From Streptomyces hawaiiensis (GTDB lineage: Bacteria > Actinomycetota > Actinomycetes > Streptomycetales > Streptomycetaceae), in contig NZ_CP021978.1 in assembly GCF_004803895.1 (NCBI RefSeq), forward strand, positions 7,502,001 through 7,566,000: DNA of 64,000 bases, given 5' to 3'. Position numbers and translations under genes: made by a program. Under the pieces are notes generated by a model. The model had not been told where the DNA came from and made no database searches. It saw only the letters and a program-made list of their open reading frames with translations. Positions 50,287-58,536 of the stretch are shown in pieces (position 1 is the first letter of the stretch; each line of letters opens with the position of its first letter).

Positions 50287-51923
50287 GCCCCCAGGCGACG
50301 GGAACCCGCCCGCGCACCACGCTCACGGAGATCCGCCGGCCGTCCGCGACCGGCAGCGGCACCCGTGCGTCCGCCGTCTCCGGTGCGGCGGGTGCGGCCC
50401 GGGCGGACGCGGCAGTGCCGCGTCCGGCCGTGGGCGACAGGAGCGAACCCGCCGCCTCTGACCCACCCGGCCCCGGCCGGCCGGCCGAAGCCCCGTCGCC
50501 GGGCGCTGGCCCGGACGGCATCGGCGCCGACGACACAGGCCCGGAGGGCATCGGCCCGGACAGCGTCGTCGCGGACTGCATCGGCCTGGCGGGCATCCGC
50601 CCGGACGGCACCGGTCTGGACGGCACCGGTCTGGACGGCACCGGTCCGGACGGCGTCGGTCCGAACGCCGTCGGCGTGGAGGGCATCAGTCCGGACGGCA
50701 TCGGCCCAAACAACGCCGGTGCGGACGGCATTGGCCTGGCGGACATCGGCCGAAACGGCATCGGCGCGAACGGCACCGGCCCGGACAGCGCCCCCACCTC
50801 CTCGCCCGGCCCGATCCGCGCCGCCCTGGCCCGGCTCGGCTCTCCCGCAGTCCGTACGCGCCTCGGCACCGTCGCCGGAATCGCCATCCTGGGCGTGCTG
50901 TTCTGGCGGCTCGGTACCGGCGTCTTCCTGGACGGGCTGCGACGCATCGACGGGGTGTCGCTGCTGCTCGCGCTCGGCATCGGGCTCGTCACCACCGTGT
51001 TCAGCGCGTGGCGGTGGGCGATCGTCGCCCGGGGGCTGAGGATCCGACTGCCGTTCGGGCCGGCCGTCGCCGACTACTACCGCGCGCTGTTCCTGAACGC
51101 GGCCCTGCCCGGTGGGGTCCTCGGCGATGTGCACCGGGCCGTGCGGCACGGGCAGAGCGAGGGGGACCTGCGGCGGGGCGTGAAGGCCGTCGTCCTCGAA
51201 CGGGCCGCCGGGCAGATCGCGTTGTTCGCCCTCGGGGCCGTCGTCCTGCTGACCATGCCGTCCCCGGTGCTGGCCGAATCCCGGCACATCGCTCCGCTCG
51301 CGGCCCTGGCCGCCCTGGGCGCGCTCGCCGTCGTCCTCGCCCTGCGCATGAACCGCGCGGCACCCTCCCCTCGCGGCAGCAAGCTGCGCGCGGTCCTCGC
51401 CGAGGCCCGCGAAGGGCTGCTGTCGCGGCGGAACGGGCCCGGAGTGGTTGTCTCCTCCGTGGTGGTGCTGGCAGGTTACGTCGCGATGTTCGTACTCGCC
51501 GCCCGCGTCGCCGGGACCGCCGCCTCCGTGGCCGTCCTGCTGCCCCTCGCGGTCCTCGCCCTGCTCGCGATGGGCCTGCCGCTGAACGTCGGCGGCTGGG
51601 GCCCCAGGGAGGGCGTCACCGCCTGGGCGTTCGGCGCCGCGGGCCTGGGCGCCGGCCGGGGACTGGCCGTCGCGGTCGTCTACGGGGTGCTCAGCCTCGT
51701 GGCGAGCCTGCCCGGCCTGATCGTGCTCGTCGCCCGCTGGTACGCGGGCCTGCGGGCCGGGGCCCGGGCGACTTCCGGGGCCCCGGAGCCACAGGGTGAC
51801 TACTCGTCGGAGGCCAGCATCGAGAAATACGCCCCGAAGGAATCCGCCAGGCTCGCCAGGAGTTCCTTCCCCTTTTCCGCCGAACCCAGCGAAGGACGGC
51901 CGATGACACCGGAATCGGTATAG
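50283..51923 (+). CDS. Lysylphosphatidylglycerol-synthase/flippase-like membrane protein with pentapeptide-type repeat tail
   Basis: 546 residues. The first ~190 are disordered, including eighteen 5-residue repeats (about residues 78-167, consensus [DNE]-G-[ITV]-G-x). The rest is a polytopic domain of the AglD/MprF transmembrane family with about eight helices and RALFLNAALPGGVLGDVHRAVRHG and MGLPLNVGGWGPREGVTAW motifs. Such proteins move lipid-linked or glycosylated molecules across the membrane. The last 41 codons overlap the convergent creatininase-family gene (124 bases), so the C-terminal tail is probably a read-through extension. It probably exports the cluster product. Confidence 0.88.
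   Translation: MSPQATGTRPRTTLTEIRRPSATGSGTRASAVSGAAGAARADAAVPRPAVGDRSEPAASDPPGPGRPAEAPSPGAGPDGIGADDTGPEGIGPDSVVADCIGLAGIRPDGTGLDGTGLDGTGPDGVGPNAVGVEGISPDGIGPNNAGADGIGLADIGRNGIGANGTGPDSAPTSSPGPIRAALARLGSPAVRTRLGTVAGIAILGVLFWRLGTGVFLDGLRRIDGVSLLLALGIGLVTTVFSAWRWAIVARGLRIRLPFGPAVADYYRALFLNAALPGGVLGDVHRAVRHGQSEGDLRRGVKAVVLERAAGQIALFALGAVVLLTMPSPVLAESRHIAPLAALAALGALAVVLALRMNRAAPSPRGSKLRAVLAEAREGLLSRRNGPGVVVSSVVVLAGYVAMFVLAARVAGTAASVAVLLPLAVLALLAMGLPLNVGGWGPREGVTAWAFGAAGLGAGRGLAVAVVYGVLSLVASLPGLIVLVARWYAGLRAGARATSGAPEPQGDYSSEASIEKYAPKESARLARSSFPFSAEPSEGRPMTPESV
50514..50783. repeat. 15-bp in-frame tandem repeat, 18 units
   Basis: Exactly eighteen 15-base units with consensus GACGGCATCGGCCCG. Three successive copies (50604-50648) are almost identical (GACGGCACCGGTCTG twice, then one base changed), a sign of recent expansion. 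They encode the 5-residue repeats at the N-terminus of the flippase-like protein. Confidence 0.92.
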
Positions 51924-52528
51924 CCGGACATGCCGAGGGTGAGCAGATGACGCCGGTCGTCAGCGACGAAATCGGAGGTCTCATAACCGGGTCGGAGCAT
52001 TTCGGGATGAGCGTGCAGAAGGATGGAGGTTTCTATTTCCCCCGCATGCATGTCGGTGAGCAGCGAGGTGACCACACCCGCCCGCTCGCGCGCCGCCTCC
52101 CAGTCCTCCGCGGCCGGGAAGAGCGCCATCCGCTCGCCGCGGGCGGAGGATTCCTGAACCACGTTGCCCAGCACGTAGTTGCCGCCGTGCCCGTTGACCA
52201 ACACCAGGGCGTCGACCCCGGACCGGCGCAGCGAAGCCGCAATGTCCCGTACCACCGCATGAAGGGTCACCGAGGAGATGCTGACGGTCCCCGGCCAGGC
52301 CGCGTGCTCGTGCGAACACGAGATCGTCACCGGAGGAAGGAGGTGCACCGGGTACGCGCCGGCTATCTCCCGCGCGACGGCACAGGCGACGAGCGTGTCG
52401 GTCGCCAGCGGGAGGTACGGACCGTGCTGCTCGAAGCTCCCCACGGGAAGCACCGCGACCTGCCGTGAGACACCGGAGCCCCGCGTCCGTACGTCTTCCG
52501 TGGTGTCCGCCGGCACCAGATCACTCAT
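51800..52528 (-). CDS. Creatininase-family amidohydrolase (formamide hydrolase candidate)
   Basis: 242 residues with the complete metal set of the family: Glu33, His35 and Asp44 (GSFEQHGPYLPLATDT), His in VLVNGHGGN and Glu in MHAGEIETS. Besides creatininase, this family includes archaeal ArfB, which removes formate from the formylated pyrimidine made from GTP, and MftE. The divergent neighbour, 41 bases away, is a GTP cyclohydrolase II of the type that releases that formylated product, so ArfB-like deformylation is the most likely reaction. Its 3' end overlaps the flippase-like gene by 124 bases on the other strand. Confidence 0.9.
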   Translation of the reverse strand: MSDLVPADTTEDVRTRGSGVSRQVAVLPVGSFEQHGPYLPLATDTLVACAVAREIAGAYPVHLLPPVTISCSHEHAAWPGTVSISSVTLHAVVRDIAASLRRSGVDALVLVNGHGGNYVLGNVVQESSARGERMALFPAAEDWEAARERAGVVTSLLTDMHAGEIETSILLHAHPEMLRPGYETSDFVADDRRHLLTLGMSGYTDSGVIGRPSLGSAEKGKELLASLADSFGAYFSMLASDE

Positions 52529-52569
52529 AACGTCACGGCCTTTCGTCTCTGCTTAGGAACTCGAGAATC

Positions 52570-53229
52570 ATGACAGAAAAAATTGGCGTACTCGGCAAGA
52601 AGTCGGCGCAGCGGACCGGCGTGGAACGCGTCGTGAATGCGCCCTTGCCCACCGTGTACGGGAAATTCCAGGCGGTCGGCTACCTGGACCATGACCGCGG
52701 TGACGAACAGGTGGCGCTGGTCCACGGAGAGATCGGCACGGACGACGTCCTCATCCGGCTGCACTCGGAGTGCCTGACCGGCGACGCCTTCGGCTCCCAG
52801 CACTGCGAGTGCGGCGACCAGCTCGACGCCGCCCTGCGCGCGGTCGTCGCCGAGGGCGCCGGTGTCGTGGTCTACCTCAGAGGGCATGAAGGCCGCGGCA
52901 TCGGCCTGCTCGCCAAACTGCGCGCGATGGCCTTGCAGGCGGAGGGCCTGGACACCGTCGAGGCCAACCTCGCTCTCGGCCTGCCGGTGGACGCCCGTGA
53001 CTACGGCGTGGCGGCGCGGATCCTGAAGGACCTGGGCGTGCGGTCCGTCCGCCTGATGTCCAACAACCCGCGCAAGCGCGAGGCGCTGGTGGACCATGGC
53101 ATCGAGGTCGCCGAGCAGGTGCCGCTGCTGATCCCGCCGTGCGAGAACAACATCACCTATCTGCGCACCAAGCGGGAGCGCCTCGATCACCACCTGCCCC
53201 ACCTGGACGCGGTGGTCAGCTCCTCCTGA
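52570..53229 (+). CDS. ribA: GTP cyclohydrolase II, Met120 variant
   Basis: 219 residues. The zinc cysteines Cys68, Cys79 and Cys81 (HSECLTGDAFGSQHCECG) and the nucleotide-binding RGHEGRGIGLL are present. The catalytic Tyr (Tyr105 in E. coli, in KIRAYALQ) is replaced by Met120 (KLRAMALQ), and the usual RQEGRNIGL has become RGHEGRGIGL. Work on the S. coelicolor paralogues showed that the copy with Met here (SCO6655) stops at the formylamino-pyrimidine rather than releasing formate. So this is almost certainly a specialised enzyme, not the riboflavin enzyme. It diverges from the creatininase-family gene, and no other riboflavin genes are nearby. Confidence 0.92.
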   Translation: MTEKIGVLGKKSAQRTGVERVVNAPLPTVYGKFQAVGYLDHDRGDEQVALVHGEIGTDDVLIRLHSECLTGDAFGSQHCECGDQLDAALRAVVAEGAGVVVYLRGHEGRGIGLLAKLRAMALQAEGLDTVEANLALGLPVDARDYGVAARILKDLGVRSVRLMSNNPRKREALVDHGIEVAEQVPLLIPPCENNITYLRTKRERLDHHLPHLDAVVSSS

Positions 53230-53268
53230 GCGCCTCGGCCGGTTCCGGTTCCCCGACGTGACCTGGGC

Positions 53269-53307
53269 GAAGCCGTACGCGACCCGCGGGCGGGCCGCGT
53301 ACGCTTC
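53269..53307 (+). terminator. Hairpin after the GTP cyclohydrolase gene
   Basis: GAAGCCGTACGCG (53269-53281) pairs with CGCGTACGCTTC (53296-53307) with one bulged base and a 14-base loop, 40 bases after the stop. It separates the cluster from the saccharopine-dehydrogenase pair. Confidence 0.6.
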
Positions 53308-53373
53308 GTGGACGTCCGCCCCAGAAGCGTCGGCCGTCAGCGGCCGGCGCCTCACGCCGGAGGCCCACCTGGT

Positions 53374-54435
53374 ATGACCGAGCTCCGACTGTGGCTGCGC
53401 CACGAGGCCCGCACGACCGAGCGACGCACTCCGATCGTGCCCGACGACGCCCGGCGGCTCGTCGGGCACGGAGTGGAACTGACCGTCGAGGAGTCCCCGC
53501 AGCGGGTCTTCCCGATCGAGGAGTACGAGGCGGCCGGCTGCCGCGTCGCCCCCGCGGGCTCCTGGGTGACGGCCCCCCGGGACGCCGTCGTGCTCGGCCT
53601 GAAGGAACTGCCCGACGACCCGGCCGAGCTGACGCACCGGCACATCTTCTTCGGCCACGCCTACAAGGGCCAGCCGGGAGCGGCGGACCTGCTGGGCCGG
53701 TTCGCCGCCGGGGGCGGGGCCCTGTTCGACCTGGAGTACCTGGTGGACGACACCGGGCGGCGCCTCGCCGCCTTCGGTTTCTGGGCCGGCTATCTGGGCG
53801 CGGCCCTGGCCGTGCTCCGGCACCGGGGCCGGCTGCGGGCACCGCTGACGCCGACCACCAAGGAAGACCTGGACGAGACGCTGAAGCCCGCCGCCGCCGA
53901 CGCCGGGTTCACCGGCCTCGTCATCGGCGCCCTGGGCCGCAGCGGCCGCGGCGCCCGCACGGCCTTCGCCGCCGCCGGCGTCGATCCGACGTGCTGGGAC
54001 CTCGCCGAGACCCGGGACCTGGACCGCCCCGCCCTGCTGCGGCACGACGTGATGGTGAACGCGGTGCTCGCCACCACCCCCGTCCCGCCCTTCCTCCGCG
54101 AGCGGGACCTCGACACCCCCGACCGCCGCCTGCGCACCCTGTGCGATGTGACCTGCGACGTCGGTTCCCCGCTCAACGTCCTTCCGGTGTACGACGACAC
54201 CACCGACTGGGACGAGCCCGTACGGCGGCTGCGCGACGAACCTCCGCTCGACCTCATCGCCATCGACAACCTGCCCTCCCTGTTGCCGCTGGAGTCCAGC
54301 GCCGACTTCTCCGCCGCCCTGCTGCCCCACCTGCTCGACTTCGGTGTCTCCGGGGCCTGGGGGCGCTGCCTGGACCGGTTCCGCGACGCGTCCCGCGCAC
54401 ACGGCCTCGTCAAGGGGGAGTCCCATGACCACTGA
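53374..54435 (+). CDS. Saccharopine dehydrogenase (lysine-forming, LYS1-type)
   Basis: 353 residues. The N-terminus resembles the alanine-dehydrogenase/LYS1 fold (LRHEARTTERRTPIVPDDARRL, VFPIEEYEAAGC), with later HIFFGHAYKGQPGAADLL and LCDVTCDVGSPLNVLP segments characteristic of saccharopine dehydrogenases. The reaction interconverts saccharopine with lysine and 2-oxoglutarate. It overlaps the next gene, also of the saccharopine dehydrogenase superfamily, by 11 bases. Together they could form a lysine/aminoadipate route, as in AASS-like systems. ATG 53374 has only a weak GGAGG upstream. Confidence 0.88.
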   Translation: MTELRLWLRHEARTTERRTPIVPDDARRLVGHGVELTVEESPQRVFPIEEYEAAGCRVAPAGSWVTAPRDAVVLGLKELPDDPAELTHRHIFFGHAYKGQPGAADLLGRFAAGGGALFDLEYLVDDTGRRLAAFGFWAGYLGAALAVLRHRGRLRAPLTPTTKEDLDETLKPAAADAGFTGLVIGALGRSGRGARTAFAAAGVDPTCWDLAETRDLDRPALLRHDVMVNAVLATTPVPPFLRERDLDTPDRRLRTLCDVTCDVGSPLNVLPVYDDTTDWDEPVRRLRDEPPLDLIAIDNLPSLLPLESSADFSAALLPHLLDFGVSGAWGRCLDRFRDASRAHGLVKGESHDH

Positions 54436-55582
54436 ACCGGCGGCGGCGAGCGGCACCGTCCACTGGATCGGCGCCGGACTGTCCACGGGCAGCGGTCTCG
54501 CCGCGCTGTGCGACACCGCCGAGCGCGTCCGGCTCTGGCACCGCACCGAGGCCCGCGCCGCCGACGCCCTCGGCCGGCTGGGCCTCGCCGGCCGGGCCGA
54601 GCCCCGCGCCTACACGCTGTCCGCGCTCGCCTCCGCACTCGTGCCGGGCGATGTCGTGGTGTCGATGCTGCCCGCACCGGAGCACGCCCCGCTGCTCGCG
54701 GAGTGCGTACGCCAGGGGGCGCACTTCGCGTGCTCCAGCTATGTGTCGGAGGCTGTGCTGGAGCAGGTGCCCGCCGCCGGGAAGGCCGGGCTCGTCGTCC
54801 TCACCGAGGCAGGGCTCGACCCGGGCATCGACCACCTCTTCGCCCACGCCCTGGTGGCCCGGGCCCGGGAGGCGATCGGCGACGGGACGCCCGCCTCATA
54901 CAGCCTCACGTCGTACTGCGGCGGAGTCCCCGCCGTCCCGAACGCCTTCACGTACCGCTTCAGCTGGGCGCCCGCGGGTGTCCTGGGCGCCCTGCGCTCC
55001 CCGGCCCGTTACATCGAGGGCGGGGTGCGGACGGTCGCCGAGCGGCCGTGGGAGGCGACCCGGCGCCGCGTCGTCGACGGGGAGACCTTCGAGGTCTACC
55101 CCAACCGTGACAGCGTCCCGTTCGTCGCGCAGTACGGGCTGCCGGACGCCTGGACACCGCGGACGTTCGTACGCGGCACCCTGCGTCTGGAGGGCTGGCT
55201 GCGCGCCTGGGACGGAGTCTTCGAGGAGCTCAAGGCCGGCGACGACGCCCGGATCGCCGCCCTGGCCCAGGAGTTGGCCGCCACCTACCCGACCACGGAC
55301 GACGACCACGACCGGGTCGTCCTCGCCGTGTCGCTGGACGTGCGCGCCGAGTCGGGGCGGTCGTGGAAAGGCGGTTACCTCCTCGACCTCGTGGGCGACG
55401 CCGAGGAGAGCGCGATGGCCCGCTGCGTCTCGCGGACCCTCGCCCTCGGCGTCCGCCACGTCCTGGACGGCTCGCTGCCGCCGGGCCTGAACCGCGCCGC
55501 CGGGACAGCGGCCCGGTCCGAACAGTGGCTGCGGGAACTCGCCCGGGAGGGGGTCGAGTTCGCGCTCCGCGTGGACCGGTAG
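54425..55582 (+). CDS. Saccharopine dehydrogenase-like reductase (LYS9-type)
   Basis: 385 residues. The Rossmann start VHWIGAGLSTGSGLAAL (about 12-28) is followed by VVSMLPAPEHAPLLAEC and AGLDPGIDHLFAHAL, and by a C-terminal domain with TSYCGGVPAVPNAFTYRFSW, typical of saccharopine reductases that make saccharopine from glutamate and aminoadipate semialdehyde. The gene overlaps its partner by 11 bases, implying joint production. The pathway direction cannot be told from the sequence. Confidence 0.88.
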   Translation: MTTEPAAASGTVHWIGAGLSTGSGLAALCDTAERVRLWHRTEARAADALGRLGLAGRAEPRAYTLSALASALVPGDVVVSMLPAPEHAPLLAECVRQGAHFACSSYVSEAVLEQVPAAGKAGLVVLTEAGLDPGIDHLFAHALVARAREAIGDGTPASYSLTSYCGGVPAVPNAFTYRFSWAPAGVLGALRSPARYIEGGVRTVAERPWEATRRRVVDGETFEVYPNRDSVPFVAQYGLPDAWTPRTFVRGTLRLEGWLRAWDGVFEELKAGDDARIAALAQELAATYPTTDDDHDRVVLAVSLDVRAESGRSWKGGYLLDLVGDAEESAMARCVSRTLALGVRHVLDGSLPPGLNRAAGTAARSEQWLRELAREGVEFALRVDR

Positions 55583-55588
55583 CGGGCA

Positions 55589-56818
55589 TCAGTCCGACAG
55601 GGCCTCGTGGACCATCCGCTTGAGGTCCTTGAAGATCGAGTGGGGGGTTTTGGGCCGTACCTGGGTCATGAACTGCACCGTCAGGTCGCGGCCCGGGTCC
55701 ACCCAGAACGTCGTCGTGGCCACGCCGCTCCAGCCGAAGGTGCCGTGCCCGGACGGCGCCAGGGTGCGGGACGGGTCGATCACCACGGAACAGTTGAGGC
55801 CGAAGCCGAGCCCCTCGTTGCCGGGCTCGTCGTGGGCGGGGCGGCTGCCGAAGGTCCGCAGGTCGGCACCGCCGGGCAGGTGGTTGCGGGTCATGAGGTC
55901 CACGGTCCGCGGGGCGAGCAGCCGCACGCCGTCGAGTTCGCCCCGGCGGCGCAGCAACTCCATGAAGCGGTGGTAGTCGTGGGCGGAGCACACCATGCCG
56001 CCGCTGCCCGACAGGAACCGCGGCCGGCCGCGCAGCGGGAGCCCGGGGATCGGCTCGATGCCGCCGCCCTCCTTCTCCCCGTACATCTCGGACAGCCGGG
56101 GCGCCTGCGCGTCCGTGACGTGGAAGCCGGCGTCCGTCATGCCGAGCGGCCCGAAGATCCGCTCGGCGCAGAACGCGTCGAGCGGCTGCCCGGACACGAC
56201 CTCGATGATCCGGCCCAGGACGTTGCTGGCCACGGAGTAGTTCCACTCGGTGCCCGGCTCGAACTGCAGCGGCAGGCTCGCGTACACCTCGATGGTCTCG
56301 GCCAGGTTCGCGCCCGGCGGCACCGACGACTCCAGGTTGGCCTCGCGGTACAGGGCGTCGACGGGGTGGGCGTGGTAGAAGCCGAAGGTCAGACCCGAGG
56401 TATGGGTCATCAGATGCCGGACGAGTATCGGACCGTCGGCCGGGCGGGTTTCGACGTCCGCCCCGGAGCCGCCGACGTAGACCCGCGGGTCGGCGAAGGC
56501 GGGCAGATGGTCGGCGACCGGGTCGTCCAGCGACAGCCGGCCCTCCTCCACCAGCAGCAGCGCGGCGACCGCGGTGACGGGCTTGGTCATGGAGTAGACC
56601 CGCCACAGCGTGTCCGGCTCGACCGGGAGCCCGGCCGCGATGTCGCGCCGGCCGTGCGTCGTGAGGTGGGCGACGCGTCCGCCCCGGGCGACGGACACGA
56701 GGAAGCCCGGCAGGCTCCCGTCGTCGACCAGCCGGGCGAAGTGCCGGTCCAGGCGGCCCAGCACCTGCGGATCCAGCCCGGCCTCACCCGGATCGACCTC
56801 TTGTCGCAGCTGTGCCAT
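55589..56818 (-). CDS. Serine hydrolase of the beta-lactamase/esterase VIII type
   Basis: 409 residues. The active-site SxxK is SMTK in RVYSMTKPVTAVAALLLVEEG (about residue 70), and the Tyr motif is WNYSVASNVLGRI. There is no signal peptide, so it is probably a cytoplasmic esterase or transacylase rather than a beta-lactamase. ATG 56818 follows GGGAG at 7 bases; the longer upstream frame is antisense or shadow. It converges with the saccharopine pair (6-base gap) and lies downstream of the MHS transporter on the same strand, but a 260-base gap argues for a separate promoter. Confidence 0.9.
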   Translation of the reverse strand: MAQLRQEVDPGEAGLDPQVLGRLDRHFARLVDDGSLPGFLVSVARGGRVAHLTTHGRRDIAAGLPVEPDTLWRVYSMTKPVTAVAALLLVEEGRLSLDDPVADHLPAFADPRVYVGGSGADVETRPADGPILVRHLMTHTSGLTFGFYHAHPVDALYREANLESSVPPGANLAETIEVYASLPLQFEPGTEWNYSVASNVLGRIIEVVSGQPLDAFCAERIFGPLGMTDAGFHVTDAQAPRLSEMYGEKEGGGIEPIPGLPLRGRPRFLSGSGGMVCSAHDYHRFMELLRRRGELDGVRLLAPRTVDLMTRNHLPGGADLRTFGSRPAHDEPGNEGLGFGLNCSVVIDPSRTLAPSGHGTFGWSGVATTTFWVDPGRDLTVQFMTQVRPKTPHSIFKDLKRMVHEALSD

Positions 56819-56964
56819 GGCTCGTCTCCCGTCGCGCTCGTCGAGGTGAGATCCGGCATACCCCGCCCGGACCGCCTCAGACCCCATCGTGGTGCAGGAA
56901 CGGTTCATGATCGCGCAGGAACACGTGAGCGAGAGCCCTGGGGCCCGGGGACAAGTTCCTGAGG

Positions 56965-57030
56965 GGCGCGGGGAACTGCCGGACCAGCCCCCACGCACCC
57001 GCACCCGCATCCGCATCCGCCCGCACCCGC
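56965..57030. repeat. Streptomyces-type dispersed intergenic repeat
   Basis: GGGGCGCGGGGAACTGCCGG, then ACCAGCCCCCACGCACCCGC and a run of CCCGCA/TCCGCA hexamers. From memory, the GGGGCGCGGGGAACTGCGCG-ACAAGCC block recurs many times between genes in Streptomyces genomes. It lies in the 260-base gap after the MHS transporter. No function is known to me. Confidence 0.5.
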
Positions 57031-57078
57031 GGCCTCTCCACGGCCGGGCCCCAAAGGAACCGGCAGCGAACAGTGGCC

Positions 57079-58437
57079 TCAGGCCGTCACCTTCTCCGGC
57101 TGGACGGCTCCGGGTCCGGTGCGTTCCCCCAGCAACTCCGTAGGAACCCGGTGGGTCTCCCGCGCCGACATCGCCGCGACCACCGGCGGCACGCACAACG
57201 CCGCCGTGAACAGCGCCACCGCCGACCAGTCGTCCCCGCCCGGCCCCGCGATCCGCGCCGCGAACGTCACCGCGAACCCGGCCGCCGCGAAACCGATCTG
57301 CGTGCCGATGGCCACCCCGGACAGCCGGACCCGGGTCGCGAACATCTCGCCGTAGAAGGCGGGCCACACCCCGTTCGCGGCGCTGTAGACCACGCCGAAG
57401 CAGACGATGCCCGTCAGGAACGTCAGCGGATACGAGCCGGTGGAGACAGCCCACAGGTACAGGAACATCGTCACCGCGCTGCCCACCGCGCCGATCAGGA
57501 ACACCGGGCGGCGCCCGATCCGGTCGGACAGCGTCGCCCACAGCGGGATCGCGGCGAGCGCGACGACATTGGCCAGGGCGCCCACCCACAACATGGCCGT
57601 GCGCGACATGCCGACCGCGTCGCTGGTGGCGTACGCCAGCGCCCACACCGTGAAGATCGTGCTGACCGAGGCGACCAGCGCGCCCGCGATCACCCGCAGC
57701 ACGTCCGCCCAGTGCTCGCGGAGCAGGATCACCAGCGGCAGCTTGGCCACGCCCTCCTCGGCGGCCTGCTGGGCGAAGGCCGGCGTCTCGTCCAGCTTGC
57801 GGCGGATGACGTAGCCGACGACGGCGACCCCGACACTCAGCCAGAACGGCAGCCGCCAACCCCACGACAGCAACTGGTCCTCGGGCAGCGCGGCGACCGG
57901 GATGAAGACCAGCGTGGCCAGCAGCTGGCCGCCCTGCGTGCCGCTGAGGGTGAAGCTGGTGAAGAAGCCCCTCCGGCCCGGTGGCGCGTGTTCCAGCGTC
58001 ATGGAGTTGGCGCTGGCCTGCTCACCCGCCGCCGAGATGCCCTGCAGCACCCGGCACAGCACCAGCAATACCGGGGCGAGGCCGCCGACCTGGTCCCGGG
58101 TGGGAAGACAGCCGATGAGGAACGTGGACAGACCCATCAGCATCAGCGTGAAGACCATGATCTTCTTACGGCCGGCCCGGTCCCCGAAGTGGCCCAGGAA
58201 CAGCGCGCCGATCGGGCGCGCGGCGTACGCGACGCCGAACGTGGCCAGCGACAGCAGGGTCGCCGTGGCCGGGTCGGACTCGTCGAAGAACACCTCGGGG
58301 AAGATCAGCGCGGCGGCGCTGCCGTAGATGAAGAAGTCGTAGTACTCCAGGGCGCTGCCGATCCAGGCGGCGGTCGCGGCTTTCCTGGGCTGACCGGGTG
58401 GGGCGGCTGGCCCTTGGGGCGTGGCAGGGACGGACAC
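57079..58437 (-). CDS. MHS-family MFS transporter (shikimate/aromatic-acid type)
   Basis: 452 residues, 12 membrane helices. The MHS signature is ATAAWIGSALEYYDFFIYGSAAAL near the start, followed by GHFGDRAGRKK (loop 2-3 motif) and a second DRIGRRP. Members import shikimate, dicarboxylates or aromatic acids by proton symport. Its gene is downstream of a TetR gene and shares an operator type with the shikimate dehydrogenase promoter, so quinate/shikimate uptake is the likely role. GTG 58437 has AGGAG 5 bases upstream; an earlier GTG at 58461 has no such site. Confidence 0.9.
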   Translation of the reverse strand: MSVPATPQGPAAPPGQPRKAATAAWIGSALEYYDFFIYGSAAALIFPEVFFDESDPATATLLSLATFGVAYAARPIGALFLGHFGDRAGRKKIMVFTLMLMGLSTFLIGCLPTRDQVGGLAPVLLVLCRVLQGISAAGEQASANSMTLEHAPPGRRGFFTSFTLSGTQGGQLLATLVFIPVAALPEDQLLSWGWRLPFWLSVGVAVVGYVIRRKLDETPAFAQQAAEEGVAKLPLVILLREHWADVLRVIAGALVASVSTIFTVWALAYATSDAVGMSRTAMLWVGALANVVALAAIPLWATLSDRIGRRPVFLIGAVGSAVTMFLYLWAVSTGSYPLTFLTGIVCFGVVYSAANGVWPAFYGEMFATRVRLSGVAIGTQIGFAAAGFAVTFAARIAGPGGDDWSAVALFTAALCVPPVVAAMSARETHRVPTELLGERTGPGAVQPEKVTA

Positions 58438-58536
58438 GGCGGCTCCTTCGGGGGACTCCACCCTGGGTGGAGCGGAACAGAGGCGGGCAGAGGGGTCGCG
58501 CAGGGCAGAGACGCACAGAGGGCGTGCCGGATCGCG

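Noticed and set aside
52570..53229. ribA as part of a riboflavin operon
   Set aside because: No ribB, ribD, ribE or ribH is nearby, and the catalytic Tyr is Met.
55589..57865. A 758-residue version of the serine hydrolase
   Set aside because: The N-terminal half is antisense-type sequence over the MHS transporter region; ATG 56818 with GGGAG gives the usual family length.
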